Source: an uncultured Burkholderiales bacterium
GTDB taxonomy: Bacteria > Pseudomonadota > Gammaproteobacteria > Burkholderiales > Burkholderiaceae_C
Direction of reading: 5' to 3'
Assembly (NCBI GenBank): GCA_903831655.1
Contig: CAIKYO010000148.1
Span: 1-33,739, forward strand
Length of the DNA stretch: 33,739 nucleotides
Positions 1-8,010 of the stretch are shown in pieces. The position numbers were made by a program, and so were the translations under genes. The notes beneath the pieces were generated by a model. It saw only the letters and a list, made by a program, of their open reading frames with translations, did no database searches and was not told the DNA's origin. Position 1 is the first letter of the stretch. Every line of letters begins with the position of its first letter.

Positions 1-1
1 C

Positions 2-1609
2 ACTTCTGGCGCGTATCTTTTCAATGGTTCTAACCACCTCATGGCGCTCATTGGTGCGAGCACATCTGGAGTTCATGTGAACTTTGGTGACAAGAGCTCA
101 TTGACGCTCACTGTGAACGCCTATGGATACGAGCAAATCCATTACGACAAGGTTCAATTGCTCCCTAACCTCAATGTCACGGTTCCCAACGGCAACATCA
201 CCATCATGGGTGCAAGCAACGACAGCTTAAGCATTCCAGCGGGTACTTTGGGTGTGGTCGCCGATGCCAATGTGGGTCAAATCAACCTCAGCAATTCACT
301 TTTTACAGCCAGCAGTGTCACCTCAAATGGAGCGGTGCTCAATGTTTTAGATGCCAGCAACAATAAAATTTTGAGCTGGAGCGTTGGTGCAAGCAGCAAT
401 GAGACGCTTGACTTCAGCAATGCGATTGGCGTTTTGAGTTTGACTCCAACAGGGGTTGCTCAGTTCACACTGAAAGATTACCTGATTGGGGTGGGTCAAG
501 CCTATGTGTTGAACCAAAGTGGTGTGACGGTTTTCGGTAATTCAGGCACTGAAACGCTGGTGCTCAATGCCAGTGATCGACAAGAGGTGGTCGATTCGAG
601 AGTGGAATGCATCTCATTTCCAGGCAAGATGTCAACTTATTCTTGGAAAACTTCGACTGGTGTTATCCATGTTTATGACGCCAACAATGTTGATGTCGCA
701 GACATCAGTGTCGTGAATTCGAGTACAGGCACTTCACTCCAATTTGCCGATCAAACGGTCTCTGCCAAAATCGTCTCAGCGGGGGTATCGGTCTTCAATT
801 CTGCTGGGCAAATACTGACCTCATCCACGAGCTCTCCAGCGCCTATTCAGCCAAGCGGTAGCAGCTTGGGTACAAGTTCTAGCAGTAATTCATCTCATTT
901 CGCCTATACCTTGGACTGGTCGCAATTTGCCTCCTATGCAGCTGATGAGAGCGGTGTTCAGGCTTGTCTGACTGCAGCACTCAATAAAATTGGGGCCTTC
1001 TTGAATGCAAAAGGAAGTTTAGACATTCAAGTGGTTGCTCAAAATACAACTCCCAATGTGTTGGCCCAGGCTTCACCCGCTTTAGTGAGTACTCCAGCCT
1101 CCATTCAATCAACAGCAAACGGAGCGAATGTCAGCACTGAATTTTTGGTTGAAAGTCAAACGGGTCAAGATGCCAACGCAAACAAAGCTGATGCCACGGT
1201 CTATATCAACCTGGCCGACTACAGCAAATTCAATTTGAATCCAACTCAAGCACCGGGTTCTGCACAGTTTGATTTGACCACCATTTTGGAGCATGAAATG
1301 ATTCATGCTTTGGGCTTTTCAGGAGAAATTGGCTCTTCAAGCACTTTGAAGACCCAATTTGATACCTACGTGTCCATGCTCAATGGTCAACCCTATTTCA
1401 CGGGAACCCATGCTGAGGCCGTTTATGGTGGACCCGTACCCCTTGCTCCAGCTTCCGCTGGCGCAGGCTCAGCCTATTACCATGTCAACATTGCCAACGA
1501 TTTGATGAACGATGCGATTGGGCCTGGTCAAGTAAAAAATATTTCATCACTTGATATTGCAATGCTGCAAGACCTAGGTGCACCCATTTTGGTGGGTGTC
1601 AGCGCATAA
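2..1609 (+). CDS. Partial surface/secreted repeat protein with C-terminal zincin-type metalloprotease domain
   Basis: The frame is open from the first complete codon at position 2, so the gene very probably begins upstream; the ATG at 41 is just its first internal Met. The visible ~535 residues are rich in Ser, Thr, Asn, Val and Gly, with short beta-strand-like repeats (for example GNSGTETLVLN). A Ser/Pro linker follows at about residues 263-288, counted from the Met at 41. The C-terminal ~230 residues look like a matrixin-type metalloprotease: HEMIHALGF (H418, E419, H422) and, later, DLMNDAIGPG and SSLDIAMLQDLG, a pattern typical of bacterial extracellular metalloproteases. The residue three after the Gly is not the usual third His of metzincins, so the third zinc ligand is unclear. 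It is probably exported and cell-surface or extracellular. Substrate and full length are unknown. Two other exported proteins follow on the same strand. Confidence 0.75.
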   Translation, partial: TSGAYLFNGSNHLMALIGASTSGVHVNFGDKSSLTLTVNAYGYEQIHYDKVQLLPNLNVTVPNGNITIMGASNDSLSIPAGTLGVVADANVGQINLSNSLFTASSVTSNGAVLNVLDASNNKILSWSVGASSNETLDFSNAIGVLSLTPTGVAQFTLKDYLIGVGQAYVLNQSGVTVFGNSGTETLVLNASDRQEVVDSRVECISFPGKMSTYSWKTSTGVIHVYDANNVDVADISVVNSSTGTSLQFADQTVSAKIVSAGVSVFNSAGQILTSSTSSPAPIQPSGSSLGTSSSSNSSHFAYTLDWSQFASYAADESGVQACLTAALNKIGAFLNAKGSLDIQVVAQNTTPNVLAQASPALVSTPASIQSTANGANVSTEFLVESQTGQDANANKADATVYINLADYSKFNLNPTQAPGSAQFDLTTILEHEMIHALGFSGEIGSSSTLKTQFDTYVSMLNGQPYFTGTHAEAVYGGPVPLAPASAGAGSAYYHVNIANDLMNDAIGPGQVKNISSLDIAMLQDLGAPILVGVSA

Positions 1610-1620
1610 AGCTTTCAAGT

Positions 1621-1639
1621 TTGAAGTCTAAGACTTCAA
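1621..1639 (+). repeat. Perfect hairpin in the gap after the metalloprotease gene
   Basis: TTGAAGTC and GACTTCAA form an 8-bp perfect stem with a 3-nt loop, 11 bases after the metalloprotease stop codon. Only a broken T-rich stretch follows (TCATTTCAATT), so it would be a weak intrinsic terminator at best. It may protect or end the upstream transcript before the DUF1800 gene. Confidence 0.4.
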
Positions 1640-1687
1640 TCATTTCAATTCACAGAGATCAGGAATACCCTGATTTTCGATTGATTT

Positions 1688-3484
1688 TTGATTAAAAGGC
1701 GCTTTCGACTTTTTCCTGACACGATCGATCAATTAAGATGTCAAATCAATGTAAAAAGGCAAGGATTTGATGTGATTGAAGCAGACCCAGTCGCGGCGCA
1801 TTGCGATCTAACCCAAGAGTCAGATCCCAAATCATTGAGTCCTGGTTTGATTGCAGCCCTTGCCAGTGCTTCACTTCTTGAGGCTTGTGGTGGTGGAGGA
1901 GGAGGTGGCTCAGGCGCTTCCACCTCAGTCGCTACTCCCAACGTACCTGTCGCAACTCCTCCACTCGCATCATTGACTCAAGCTGAGGCAGCTCGGTTTT
2001 TGCTTCAAGCAGGCTTGGCCGCATCAGATGCCGATATTCAATTCATTCAAACCAACGGCAAGGAGGCTTGGATCAATCAACAAGCTTCATTGACGTCCAG
2101 CATGAGTCGCGTCGATTGGTTGGTGGCTACCAATGATGGGGTGGCTGCAAACATGAATTCTGACGTGGGTTTGAACAATGTACTTTGGCATCATTTGCTT
2201 GCAGAACAAAATCAGTTTGTACAAAGAATTGCATTGTTTTGGTCAGAGTTTTTCGTGGTCTCTGTGCTGGGCCTTCCGGTTGCATGGAGACAGTTCATGG
2301 CTGCATCCTACATGGACACGTTGGAGAAAAATGCGTTAGGCAATTTCAAAGACCTTTTAAAAGCCGTCACATTGTCTCCGGGAATGGGCGAGTATTTGAG
2401 CTTAGCTGGGAGTCAAAAGGCAGACCCAACGACTTCGCGTCATCCTGATGAAAATTATGCACGTGAAGTCATGCAGCTCTTTACGATTGGCTTGTATCAG
2501 CTCAATTTGGATGGCTCTGCAGTCATTGGAGCGGATGGACAACCTGTTCCAACTTATACACAATCGGATGTGATGGGGTTGGCTGCGGCTTTTACGGGTT
2601 GGAACTTCAGCGGTTCTAATTCAACCTACGCCTATGCGACCACTCCGATGGTCATGAATGAGAGCCTTCATCAAAGCTCAACCAGCAATGCTTTTTTGGG
2701 TGTGACCATTCCAAGTGGAACCACCGGTGCGAAATCTCTTGATCTCATCATTTCAACACTTTTCAATCACCCCAATGTGGCGCCATTTGTTTGCAAGCAA
2801 ATGATCCAGCGTTTGGTCAGCTCAAATCCAAGCCCAGCCTATGTGAGCCGAGTGTCCAAGGTTTTCAATGACAACGGATCTGGGGTTAGAGGAGATTTGT
2901 TGGCGGTAGTCAAAGCTGTGTTACTCGACGCTGAGGCAGCCCAGGATGTGACGGTGTCGATTGGGAAAATTCGCGAACCCATGCTGAGGTTCGTGCAGTG
3001 GGCTAGAACTTTCAATGCATCGACTGCTACGGGTGCTTGGGCAATTGGGGACACCAGTGATCCTGCGTCTCGGTTGAATCAAAGTCCCATGCGTTCGCCT
3101 ACAGTCTTTAATTTTTTTGAGCCTAATTACTCGCCTCCCAATTTGTCCTTGAATTCGCAAGCCTTGGTGGCACCTGAAATGCAAATTGTGAACGAATCAT
3201 CTGTAGCAGGTTACTTGAACTTTTTGCAGCAATTCGTCACGAGTGGCGTCTCAGATGTGGGATCGAGTTATGTCAACGAGGTGGCAATTGCAGCCAACAC
3301 CACACTATTGATCGCACGTTTGAATTTATTACTCACAGCCAATCAACTCTCTGCCAATACTTTGAATGCATTGAGCTCTAGCCTCAATACCTTTTCAACT
3401 GCCACAGCTGCTTCTATTTTGAACAAAGTGCATGCTGCCGTTTTTTTGGTCATGGCCAGTCCTGACTATCAGGTGATGAGATAG
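1688..3484 (+). CDS. DUF1800 family exported protein
   Basis: The 598-residue product carries the DUF1800 hallmark at about residues 252-273 (HPDENYAREVMQLFTIGL, matching the family pattern ENYAREhMxLhTxG). An AAAFTGWNF segment follows, with a C-terminal part containing RSPTVFNFFEPNY, as in other members. A Gly-rich run after Cys (EACGGGGGGG, about residues 66-75) resembles the Gly-rich segment after the N-terminal region of many proteobacterial members. It could follow a lipoprotein-like or other export signal, but Glu before the Ala-Cys makes a classical lipobox doubtful. The start is uncertain: TTG at 1688 gives the longest frame but has no good ribosome site, while GTG at 1772 has AAGGA upstream. 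The stop lies 8 bases from the DUF1501 gene, the usual DUF1800-DUF1501 pairing. The biochemical role of the family is not established. Confidence 0.88.
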   Translation: MIKRRFRLFPDTIDQLRCQINVKRQGFDVIEADPVAAHCDLTQESDPKSLSPGLIAALASASLLEACGGGGGGGSGASTSVATPNVPVATPPLASLTQAEAARFLLQAGLAASDADIQFIQTNGKEAWINQQASLTSSMSRVDWLVATNDGVAANMNSDVGLNNVLWHHLLAEQNQFVQRIALFWSEFFVVSVLGLPVAWRQFMAASYMDTLEKNALGNFKDLLKAVTLSPGMGEYLSLAGSQKADPTTSRHPDENYAREVMQLFTIGLYQLNLDGSAVIGADGQPVPTYTQSDVMGLAAAFTGWNFSGSNSTYAYATTPMVMNESLHQSSTSNAFLGVTIPSGTTGAKSLDLIISTLFNHPNVAPFVCKQMIQRLVSSNPSPAYVSRVSKVFNDNGSGVRGDLLAVVKAVLLDAEAAQDVTVSIGKIREPMLRFVQWARTFNASTATGAWAIGDTSDPASRLNQSPMRSPTVFNFFEPNYSPPNLSLNSQALVAPEMQIVNESSVAGYLNFLQQFVTSGVSDVGSSYVNEVAIAANTTLLIARLNLLLTANQLSANTLNALSSSLNTFSTATAASILNKVHAAVFLVMASPDYQVMR

Positions 3485-3492
3485 GACTGAAG

Positions 3493-4848
3493 ATGAACAA
3501 ACTAGCACGGCGAGATTTTTTGAAAAAAATGGCCAACTACACGGCCCTGGGTACAGCTGCACCCCTTGCCCTATCCCTTTCTTCACTGGCAAATGCCAGT
3601 TCTTTTACTGCCAGTGATTACAAGGCGGTTGTTTGTATTTATTTGTATGGTGGAAACGATTACGCCAATACTGTCGTTCCTTACGATGTCAATAGCTACA
3701 ACCTGTACAACTCTTTGAGGCCTGCCATTGCACTGGACCGGGCTTCATTGGTCAACACGGTTTTGACGCCTTCCAAGCCTCTGAGCAATGGGTTGCAATT
3801 TGCCTTGGAGCCCAATTTGTTGCCGCTGATGCCTTTGTTTAACAACAACCAGATGTCGGTCTTGCTCAACATTGGAACCTTGGTGCAGCCCACCACCAAG
3901 GCTCAATATTTGGCCAATTCAGTGCCTTTGCCGCCCAGACTTTTTTCTCACATCGATCAACAAAAGTTCAGCCAATCTTTGACCAATTTACAGGTGTCGG
4001 GCTGGGGTGGTCAATTGGAGAGTTTGTTGATGTCAGCAAATACCAATAGTTTGTTCAGCGCAATTTCTGCCTCTGGGCAGGCTTTGTTCCTGACAGGAAA
4101 CTCAGTTTCACAATACCAAGTGAGCACCAACGGCGCCACTGCAATTGGGGCACTGTCTGGCAGTCCTTTTGGTAGTAGCTCGGTGGCGGGTGCGCTCAAG
4201 TCCATTATCACAACGCCATTGAACCAACCCTTGTCAGATCAAATCACGACTTGCGTCAATCGAGCCATTTCCGCTCAAAGCACACTCACCTCAGCCATCG
4301 GCAGTGCGACTCCGTTTGGCAGTCTATTTCCGAGCTCAAACAGTTTGGCGTCTCAACTTCAAATCGTTGCTCGCATCATCAAAGCCAATCAAACCTTGGG
4401 CACCAAGCGACAAGTCTTCTTTGTGTCTTTAGGTGGTTTTGATACGCATGATCACATCACGACCATTCATCCTCAGTTGATGGCTCAAGTGGGAGACGCT
4501 GTTTCAGCGTTTCAATCGGCCCTTAGCAGCATGGGTTTGTTACCCAATGTCTTTGGTTTTACGTCCTCAGATTTCGGTAGAACCCTCACCTCCAATGGAG
4601 ATGGAACGGATCATGGTTGGGGTTCACACCATTTTGCTTTTGGAGGTCCCATCACCACATCCAAGTTCATTGGAGTGGCGCCTGCCTTGGCGAACAATGG
4701 TGTTGATGATGTGGGGCAGGGAAGACTCATCCCCACGACTGCCATTGATCAGTTGTCAATGGCAATTGGATCTTGGATGGGGGTATCTGGCACTGACATG
4801 GCAACGGTCTTGCCCAATGCCAAGAATTTTCAGGCTCTCAGTCTGTGA
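3493..4848 (+). CDS. DUF1501 family Tat-exported protein
   Basis: The product is 451 residues and starts with a twin-arginine signal (ARRDFLKK, residues 5-12), a hydrophobic stretch and a likely cleavage after ANA near residue 35. Family motifs are clear: YLYGGNDYANTVVPYD (50-65), GGFDTHDH (314-321) and DFGRT (360-364), followed by DHGWGSHHFAFGG. These match DUF1501, which is related to the alkaline phosphatase/sulfatase superfamily; the Asp, His and Gly-rich motifs suggest metal binding. It is probably folded in the cytoplasm and exported by Tat to the periplasm or cell surface. It lies 8 bases after the DUF1800 gene and is almost certainly co-transcribed with it. The two families co-occur widely, but no reaction has been assigned that I can name with confidence. 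Confidence 0.9.
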   Translation: MNKLARRDFLKKMANYTALGTAAPLALSLSSLANASSFTASDYKAVVCIYLYGGNDYANTVVPYDVNSYNLYNSLRPAIALDRASLVNTVLTPSKPLSNGLQFALEPNLLPLMPLFNNNQMSVLLNIGTLVQPTTKAQYLANSVPLPPRLFSHIDQQKFSQSLTNLQVSGWGGQLESLLMSANTNSLFSAISASGQALFLTGNSVSQYQVSTNGATAIGALSGSPFGSSSVAGALKSIITTPLNQPLSDQITTCVNRAISAQSTLTSAIGSATPFGSLFPSSNSLASQLQIVARIIKANQTLGTKRQVFFVSLGGFDTHDHITTIHPQLMAQVGDAVSAFQSALSSMGLLPNVFGFTSSDFGRTLTSNGDGTDHGWGSHHFAFGGPITTSKFIGVAPALANNGVDDVGQGRLIPTTAIDQLSMAIGSWMGVSGTDMATVLPNAKNFQALSL

Positions 4849-4875
4849 GAGGCCTAGAGAAGAGCTTGTGCCATC

Positions 4876-4963
4876 TGGCGGAAGCGGTGAGATTCGAACT
4901 CACGAACGGTTTCCCGTTGCCGGTTTTCAAGACCGGTGCAATCGACCACTCTGCCACGCTTCC
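4876..4963 (-). tRNA. tRNA-Ser(UGA)
   Basis: Read on the minus strand, an 88-nt class II tRNA folds with acceptor GGAAGCG/CGCTTCC, a D arm, anticodon stem ACCGG/CCGGC-like with loop CTTGAAA (anticodon TGA), a long variable arm (AACGGGAAACCGTT) and the T arm GTGAGTTCGAATCTCAC. Discriminator G and an encoded CCA end (4876-4878) are present. The long variable arm and UGA anticodon identify serine. It faces the DUF1501 gene tail to tail with a 27-bp gap. Confidence 0.97.
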
Positions 4964-5015
4964 GGATGTGAAAAAAGAATTACTTTTACTTTAGGTCGAT
5001 TGAAGTAACCTAAAT

Positions 5016-5021
5016 ATTATA
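5016..5021 (-). promoter_or_regulatory. Possible -10 element for tRNA-Ser
   Basis: A perfect TATAAT lies on the minus strand about 53 bases upstream of the tRNA 5' end, in the 132-bp gap between hemW and the tRNA. No convincing -35 box sits at the right distance, so this is only a candidate. Confidence 0.35.
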
Positions 5022-5095
5022 GTTGAAATACCCTGCACTCTGATCATTCAGCCAGTATTTGTGGTGTTTGTCGCAATCGTTCTGGCTTAAACGGA

Positions 5096-6301
5096 TTAAT
5101 CGTTCAGGAACAGGGTGGTCAAGTCATTTAAGAAGTCAAACCCCTTTGGGGTGGGTTCCAGCCAAGAATCCTTTTGGATAAGAAAACCTTTTTCGACGGC
5201 CAATTGGACTTGGTTTTGTAAGCTTGAGGCAGGCAGTCCTGTGCGCTCGAGGAACTCGGACAGGTCAAATCCTTCCTTGAGCCTGAGGGCATTGAGCATG
5301 AATTCAAAGGCAAGACTTTTGCGTTTGATCTCATGGTGTTGTGCCAGTTGAGAGCCTTCTTTTGCCCCAGCCACATACTGTTGAGGGTCGCGGATGCGAA
5401 CCTGTCTCACGATGCGGTGGGCAAAGCTCAATTTGCTGTGGGCTCCCGCGCCAATGCCCAGGTAGTCACCGAAGTGCCAATAATTCAAATTGTGTTGACA
5501 GCGATGTCCGGGTTTGGCGAATGCTGAGACCTCGTAGCGCGAGAGACCCTTTTGCTCTGTCTCTTGGGTGATCCAATCCAGCATGTCAAAGGCGGTGTCC
5601 TCATCGGGAAGGTCTTTGGGGGGGTATTTTGCAAAATATGTATTGGGCTCGAGCGTCAAGTGATAAATCGAGAGGTGAGGGGGGGCAAAGGAGAGGGCGG
5701 TTGCGAGATCTTCTTTGAAGTCCTCTAGACTTTGACCTGGCAAGGCGTACATCAAGTCCAAATTGAATGTTTGGAAGGTGCTTGAAGCCTCTTGCAATGC
5801 CTCAACGGCTTGGCTTTTGTTGTGTACACGGCCCAAGGCATTCAGGAACCGATCGTTGAAACTTTGCACCCCAATGGAGAGTCTGTTCACGCCAGCAGCC
5901 TTGAAGGCTTTGAATCGATCGCGCTCAAAGGTGCCTGGATTGGCTTCGAGCGTGATTTCACAATCTGCAACCAAGTTCACACGAGCTCGAACGAGGCTCA
6001 AGAGTTGATCAATGAGTTCAGGCTCAAAAAGGCTGGGTGTTCCACCGCCAATGAAAATGGTTTGGATGGAGCGCCCCCAAATGAGATCAAGGGATTGCTC
6101 TAAATCGTGGATGAGGGCTTGAATGTATTCTTCTTGCTTGCCGTGGAGTTGCTCTGAGGATTTGACCTCGTGGGAATTGAAGTCGCAGTAGGGGCATTTT
6201 TTCAAACACCAAGGCAGGTGGATGTACAGGGACAGGGGGGGGAGAGAATTGAGTTGAAGCGTTCCAACACGCATCATCTCTAGCAAGGTGGGTTTGATCA
6301 A
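5096..6301 (-). CDS. hemW: Radical SAM heme chaperone HemW
   Basis: The 401-residue protein has the radical SAM cluster motif C32-x3-C36-x2-C39 followed by D-F rather than D-C. That pattern separates HemW (heme chaperone, formerly HemN-like) from the true coproporphyrinogen dehydrogenase HemN. GGGTPS lies at 85-90, followed by the family pattern EANPGTF and RLSIGVQSF. HemW binds a 4Fe-4S cluster and heme and is thought to deliver heme to respiratory enzymes in the cytoplasm. The chosen start is TTG at 6301, whose last two bases overlap the rdgB stop (TTGA); homologs as I remember them extend upstream of the Met pair at 6277/6274, which supports the longer form. It is the last gene of the rph-rdgB-hemW operon, an order common in Burkholderiales. 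Confidence 0.93.
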   Translation of the reverse strand: MIKPTLLEMMRVGTLQLNSLPPLSLYIHLPWCLKKCPYCDFNSHEVKSSEQLHGKQEEYIQALIHDLEQSLDLIWGRSIQTIFIGGGTPSLFEPELIDQLLSLVRARVNLVADCEITLEANPGTFERDRFKAFKAAGVNRLSIGVQSFNDRFLNALGRVHNKSQAVEALQEASSTFQTFNLDLMYALPGQSLEDFKEDLATALSFAPPHLSIYHLTLEPNTYFAKYPPKDLPDEDTAFDMLDWITQETEQKGLSRYEVSAFAKPGHRCQHNLNYWHFGDYLGIGAGAHSKLSFAHRIVRQVRIRDPQQYVAGAKEGSQLAQHHEIKRKSLAFEFMLNALRLKEGFDLSEFLERTGLPASSLQNQVQLAVEKGFLIQKDSWLEPTPKGFDFLNDLTTLFLND

Positions 6302-6900
6302 AGCCAGCTCTCTGTCATCAGTTCACACATCCGTTTGGCAGCCAACCCCCTGTGACTGTTGGCGTTTTTGACCTTGGGGTCGAGTTCAGCAAAGGTTTTA
6401 CCAAAGGCTTCAATCCACATGATGGGATCAAAACCAAAGCCATGTTCACCAATGGGCTTGTCTGTGATGTGACCAACTGCGCGTCCAACGGCAATCAAGG
6501 GTTCTGGATCGTTGGGATGTTTGACAGCCACCAAGGTGCTGACCAATGCTGCACGACGATTGGAGATGCCCTGCATTTGTTCCAGGAGTGCTTTGACATT
6601 GTTTTCATCACCCTTGGGGTAGCCAAATCGAGTTGCATAAAAAGCGGTCTGTACGCCAGGCTCGCCGTTGAATGCATCCACGCACAGCCCAGCATCATCG
6701 GCCAAGGAAGGCAGCCCACTCAAAGCACTGGCATGCCTGGCCTTGGAGAGCGCATTTTCTACAAAGGTGTGAAAGGGCTCAGGGGCTTCAGAAATTCCAA
6801 GTGCACTTTGCGCAATCAACTCAAAACCCAGGGGCTCAAACAGAGCATTTAACTCCAATAATTTACCTCTGTTGTTAGAGGCGAGGACGAGCTTTTTCAT
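6298..6900 (-). CDS. rdgB: RdgB/Ham1 XTP/dITP pyrophosphatase
   Basis: The product removes non-canonical purine nucleotides (dITP, XTP) by hydrolysis to the monophosphate, keeping them out of DNA. Family motifs are clear: SNNRGKLLE near the N terminus (SxNxGKxxE phosphate-binding motif), LADDAGLCVDA (usually ADDSGL; here Ala replaces Ser), HGFGFDP, and the C-terminal SHRGLA. The length is about 200 residues, as expected. ATG at 6900 was chosen because homologs begin MKxLVLASNN. A TTG at 6912 overlapping the rph stop (TTGA) would add four residues and would give translational coupling. The C terminus overlaps the hemW start by four bases. Confidence 0.94.
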   Translation of the reverse strand: MKKLVLASNNRGKLLELNALFEPLGFELIAQSALGISEAPEPFHTFVENALSKARHASALSGLPSLADDAGLCVDAFNGEPGVQTAFYATRFGYPKGDENNVKALLEQMQGISNRRAALVSTLVAVKHPNDPEPLIAVGRAVGHITDKPIGEHGFGFDPIMWIEAFGKTFAELDPKVKNANSHRGLAAKRMCELMTESWL

Positions 6901-6908
6901 GGGGTTTT

Positions 6909-7643
6909 TCAATGCGCCAAAACTTTTTGTTGAAGGGCAATGAGTTCTTCAATGCCTTTTTGTGCGATGTCGAGCAGGGCGTTCATTTCGGTTCTGCTGA
7001 AAGCCGCACCCTCGGCGGTGCCTTGGACCTCAACAAAGTGGCCAGCTCCGGTCATCACCACATTCATATCGGTGTCGCACTGCGAGTCCTCGGTGTAATC
7101 TAAATCCAACAAGGCTTGATTGTTCAATAGGCCAACGGAGATGGCTGCCACAGAGTCTTTGATGGGGTTTTCTTTTAAAGTGCCGCTTTTCATGAGTCCT
7201 TGAATGGCCAGTTGAGCCGCCACGTAGGCACCCGTGATACTTGCCGTGCGTGTGCCTCCATCGGCTTGAATCACATCACAGTCCAAGTGAAGGGTGCGTT
7301 CACCCAGCTTTTTAAGATCAAAGACTGCGCGCATTGAGCGGCCAATCAAGCGTTGAATCTCTTGGGTGCGACCCGACTGTTTGCCTTTGGCAGCCTCTCG
7401 GTCGCTTCGGGTGTGAGTGGATCGGGGAAGCATTCCGTATTCCGCGGTGACCCACCCCTCTTGTGTACCCTTTTGGTGGGGTGGCACTTTCTCCAAGACC
7501 GAGCAGTTACAAAGCACGCGGGTTTGACCAAATTCGATGAGTACCGAGCCTTCAGCGTGCGAGGTGAATCCGGGTGTTATCTTGATGGTTCTCAATTCAT
7601 CGGCTTTGCGAGCGGTTCTGGTGTAGGGAGTCGATTGGGTCAT
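6909..7643 (-). CDS. rph: Ribonuclease PH
   Basis: The 244-residue protein trims tRNA 3' ends by phosphorolysis, as a hexamer. Visible family features include R-K-A-D-E-L-R near the N terminus, [12 protein letters not shown], the [17 protein letters not shown] segment that contributes to the phosphate and hexamer interface, and [19 protein letters not shown] with the catalytic Asp residues. The length equals that of the family and there is no sign of the truncation seen in some laboratory E. coli strains. It is the first gene of the operon with rdgB and hemW. Its promoter must lie in the 7644-8010 gap, divergent from the catabolic operon. Confidence 0.96.
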   Translation of the reverse strand: MTQSTPYTRTARKADELRTIKITPGFTSHAEGSVLIEFGQTRVLCNCSVLEKVPPHQKGTQEGWVTAEYGMLPRSTHTRSDREAAKGKQSGRTQEIQRLIGRSMRAVFDLKKLGERTLHLDCDVIQADGGTRTASITGAYVAAQLAIQGLMKSGTLKENPIKDSVAAISVGLLNNQALLDLDYTEDSQCDTDMNVVMTGAGHFVEVQGTAEGAAFSRTEMNALLDIAQKGIEELIALQQKVLAH

Positions 7644-7799
7644 GTTGTGCGGTCCAAATTGAAGATTTTGTGAATGAAGCTACCAAGATCATGCTCCCCA
7701 AGGAGCACATCGGCATGACTGGTATTGTCCTTCATGTCTGATCATGAGTTCTGAAGCCCTGATTTAGGACCATTTGACGCGATGACCCCGTTTTTTTCT

Positions 7800-7811
7800 T
7801 TTGTTAACTAA
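7800..7811. promoter_or_regulatory. Distal GTTAAC-centred operator candidate
   Basis: The sequence TTTGTTAACTAA is a near-palindrome (one mismatched pair) sharing the ten bases GTTAACTAAG with the site at 7963-7974. The two centres are 163 bp apart. AT-rich palindromes of this size are typical targets of MarR regulators, and the operon downstream encodes one. Binding is inferred, not shown. Confidence 0.4.
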
Positions 7812-7962
7812 GAAAAATGAAAATGACGGTTTTTTTTCTGTCTGCGTTCTAAATGGCTGATTTTTTTAGATTTTAAGAGGTTTATTAGGGTAATTACTAG
7901 TTATTTGACCTCATTTGCGCCAAGAATGCTTGTGATTTTCAGTCATCATATAGGATGTTTAA

Positions 7963-7974
7963 TTAGTTAACTAA
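7963..7974. promoter_or_regulatory. Perfect 12-bp palindrome, likely MarR operator of the aromatic operon
   Basis: TTAGTTAACTAA is a perfect palindrome 36 bases upstream of the oxygenase start codon. That is where a repressor would block initiation or early elongation. Together with the second copy at 7800-7811 it suggests control by the operon's own MarR protein (11162-11710), perhaps with an aromatic ligand as inducer. Confidence 0.5.
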
Positions 7975-8010
7975 GTTAGATCCAATCGATCTGTTGGCAA
8001 GGAGTGAAAG

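Larger units (their letters stand above)
7644..8010. promoter_or_regulatory. Divergent intergenic region, rph versus aromatic operon
   Basis: This 367-bp gap holds no convincing open frame. It is AT-rich between about 7790 and 7980, unlike its neighbours, and contains two copies of GTTAACTAAG described separately. TTGACC at 7905-7910 and TATAGG at 7949-7954 are individually promoter-like but badly spaced, so I do not call a promoter. A strong ribosome site AAGGAG at 7998-8003 sits 7 bases before the oxygenase ATG. Both divergent transcripts must start within this stretch. Confidence 0.6.

Noticed and set aside
1688-1900. Classical lipoprotein signal in the DUF1800 protein
   Set aside because: The residues before Cys are Leu-Glu-Ala and there is no basic n-region directly before the hydrophobic stretch, so a standard lipobox is not met.
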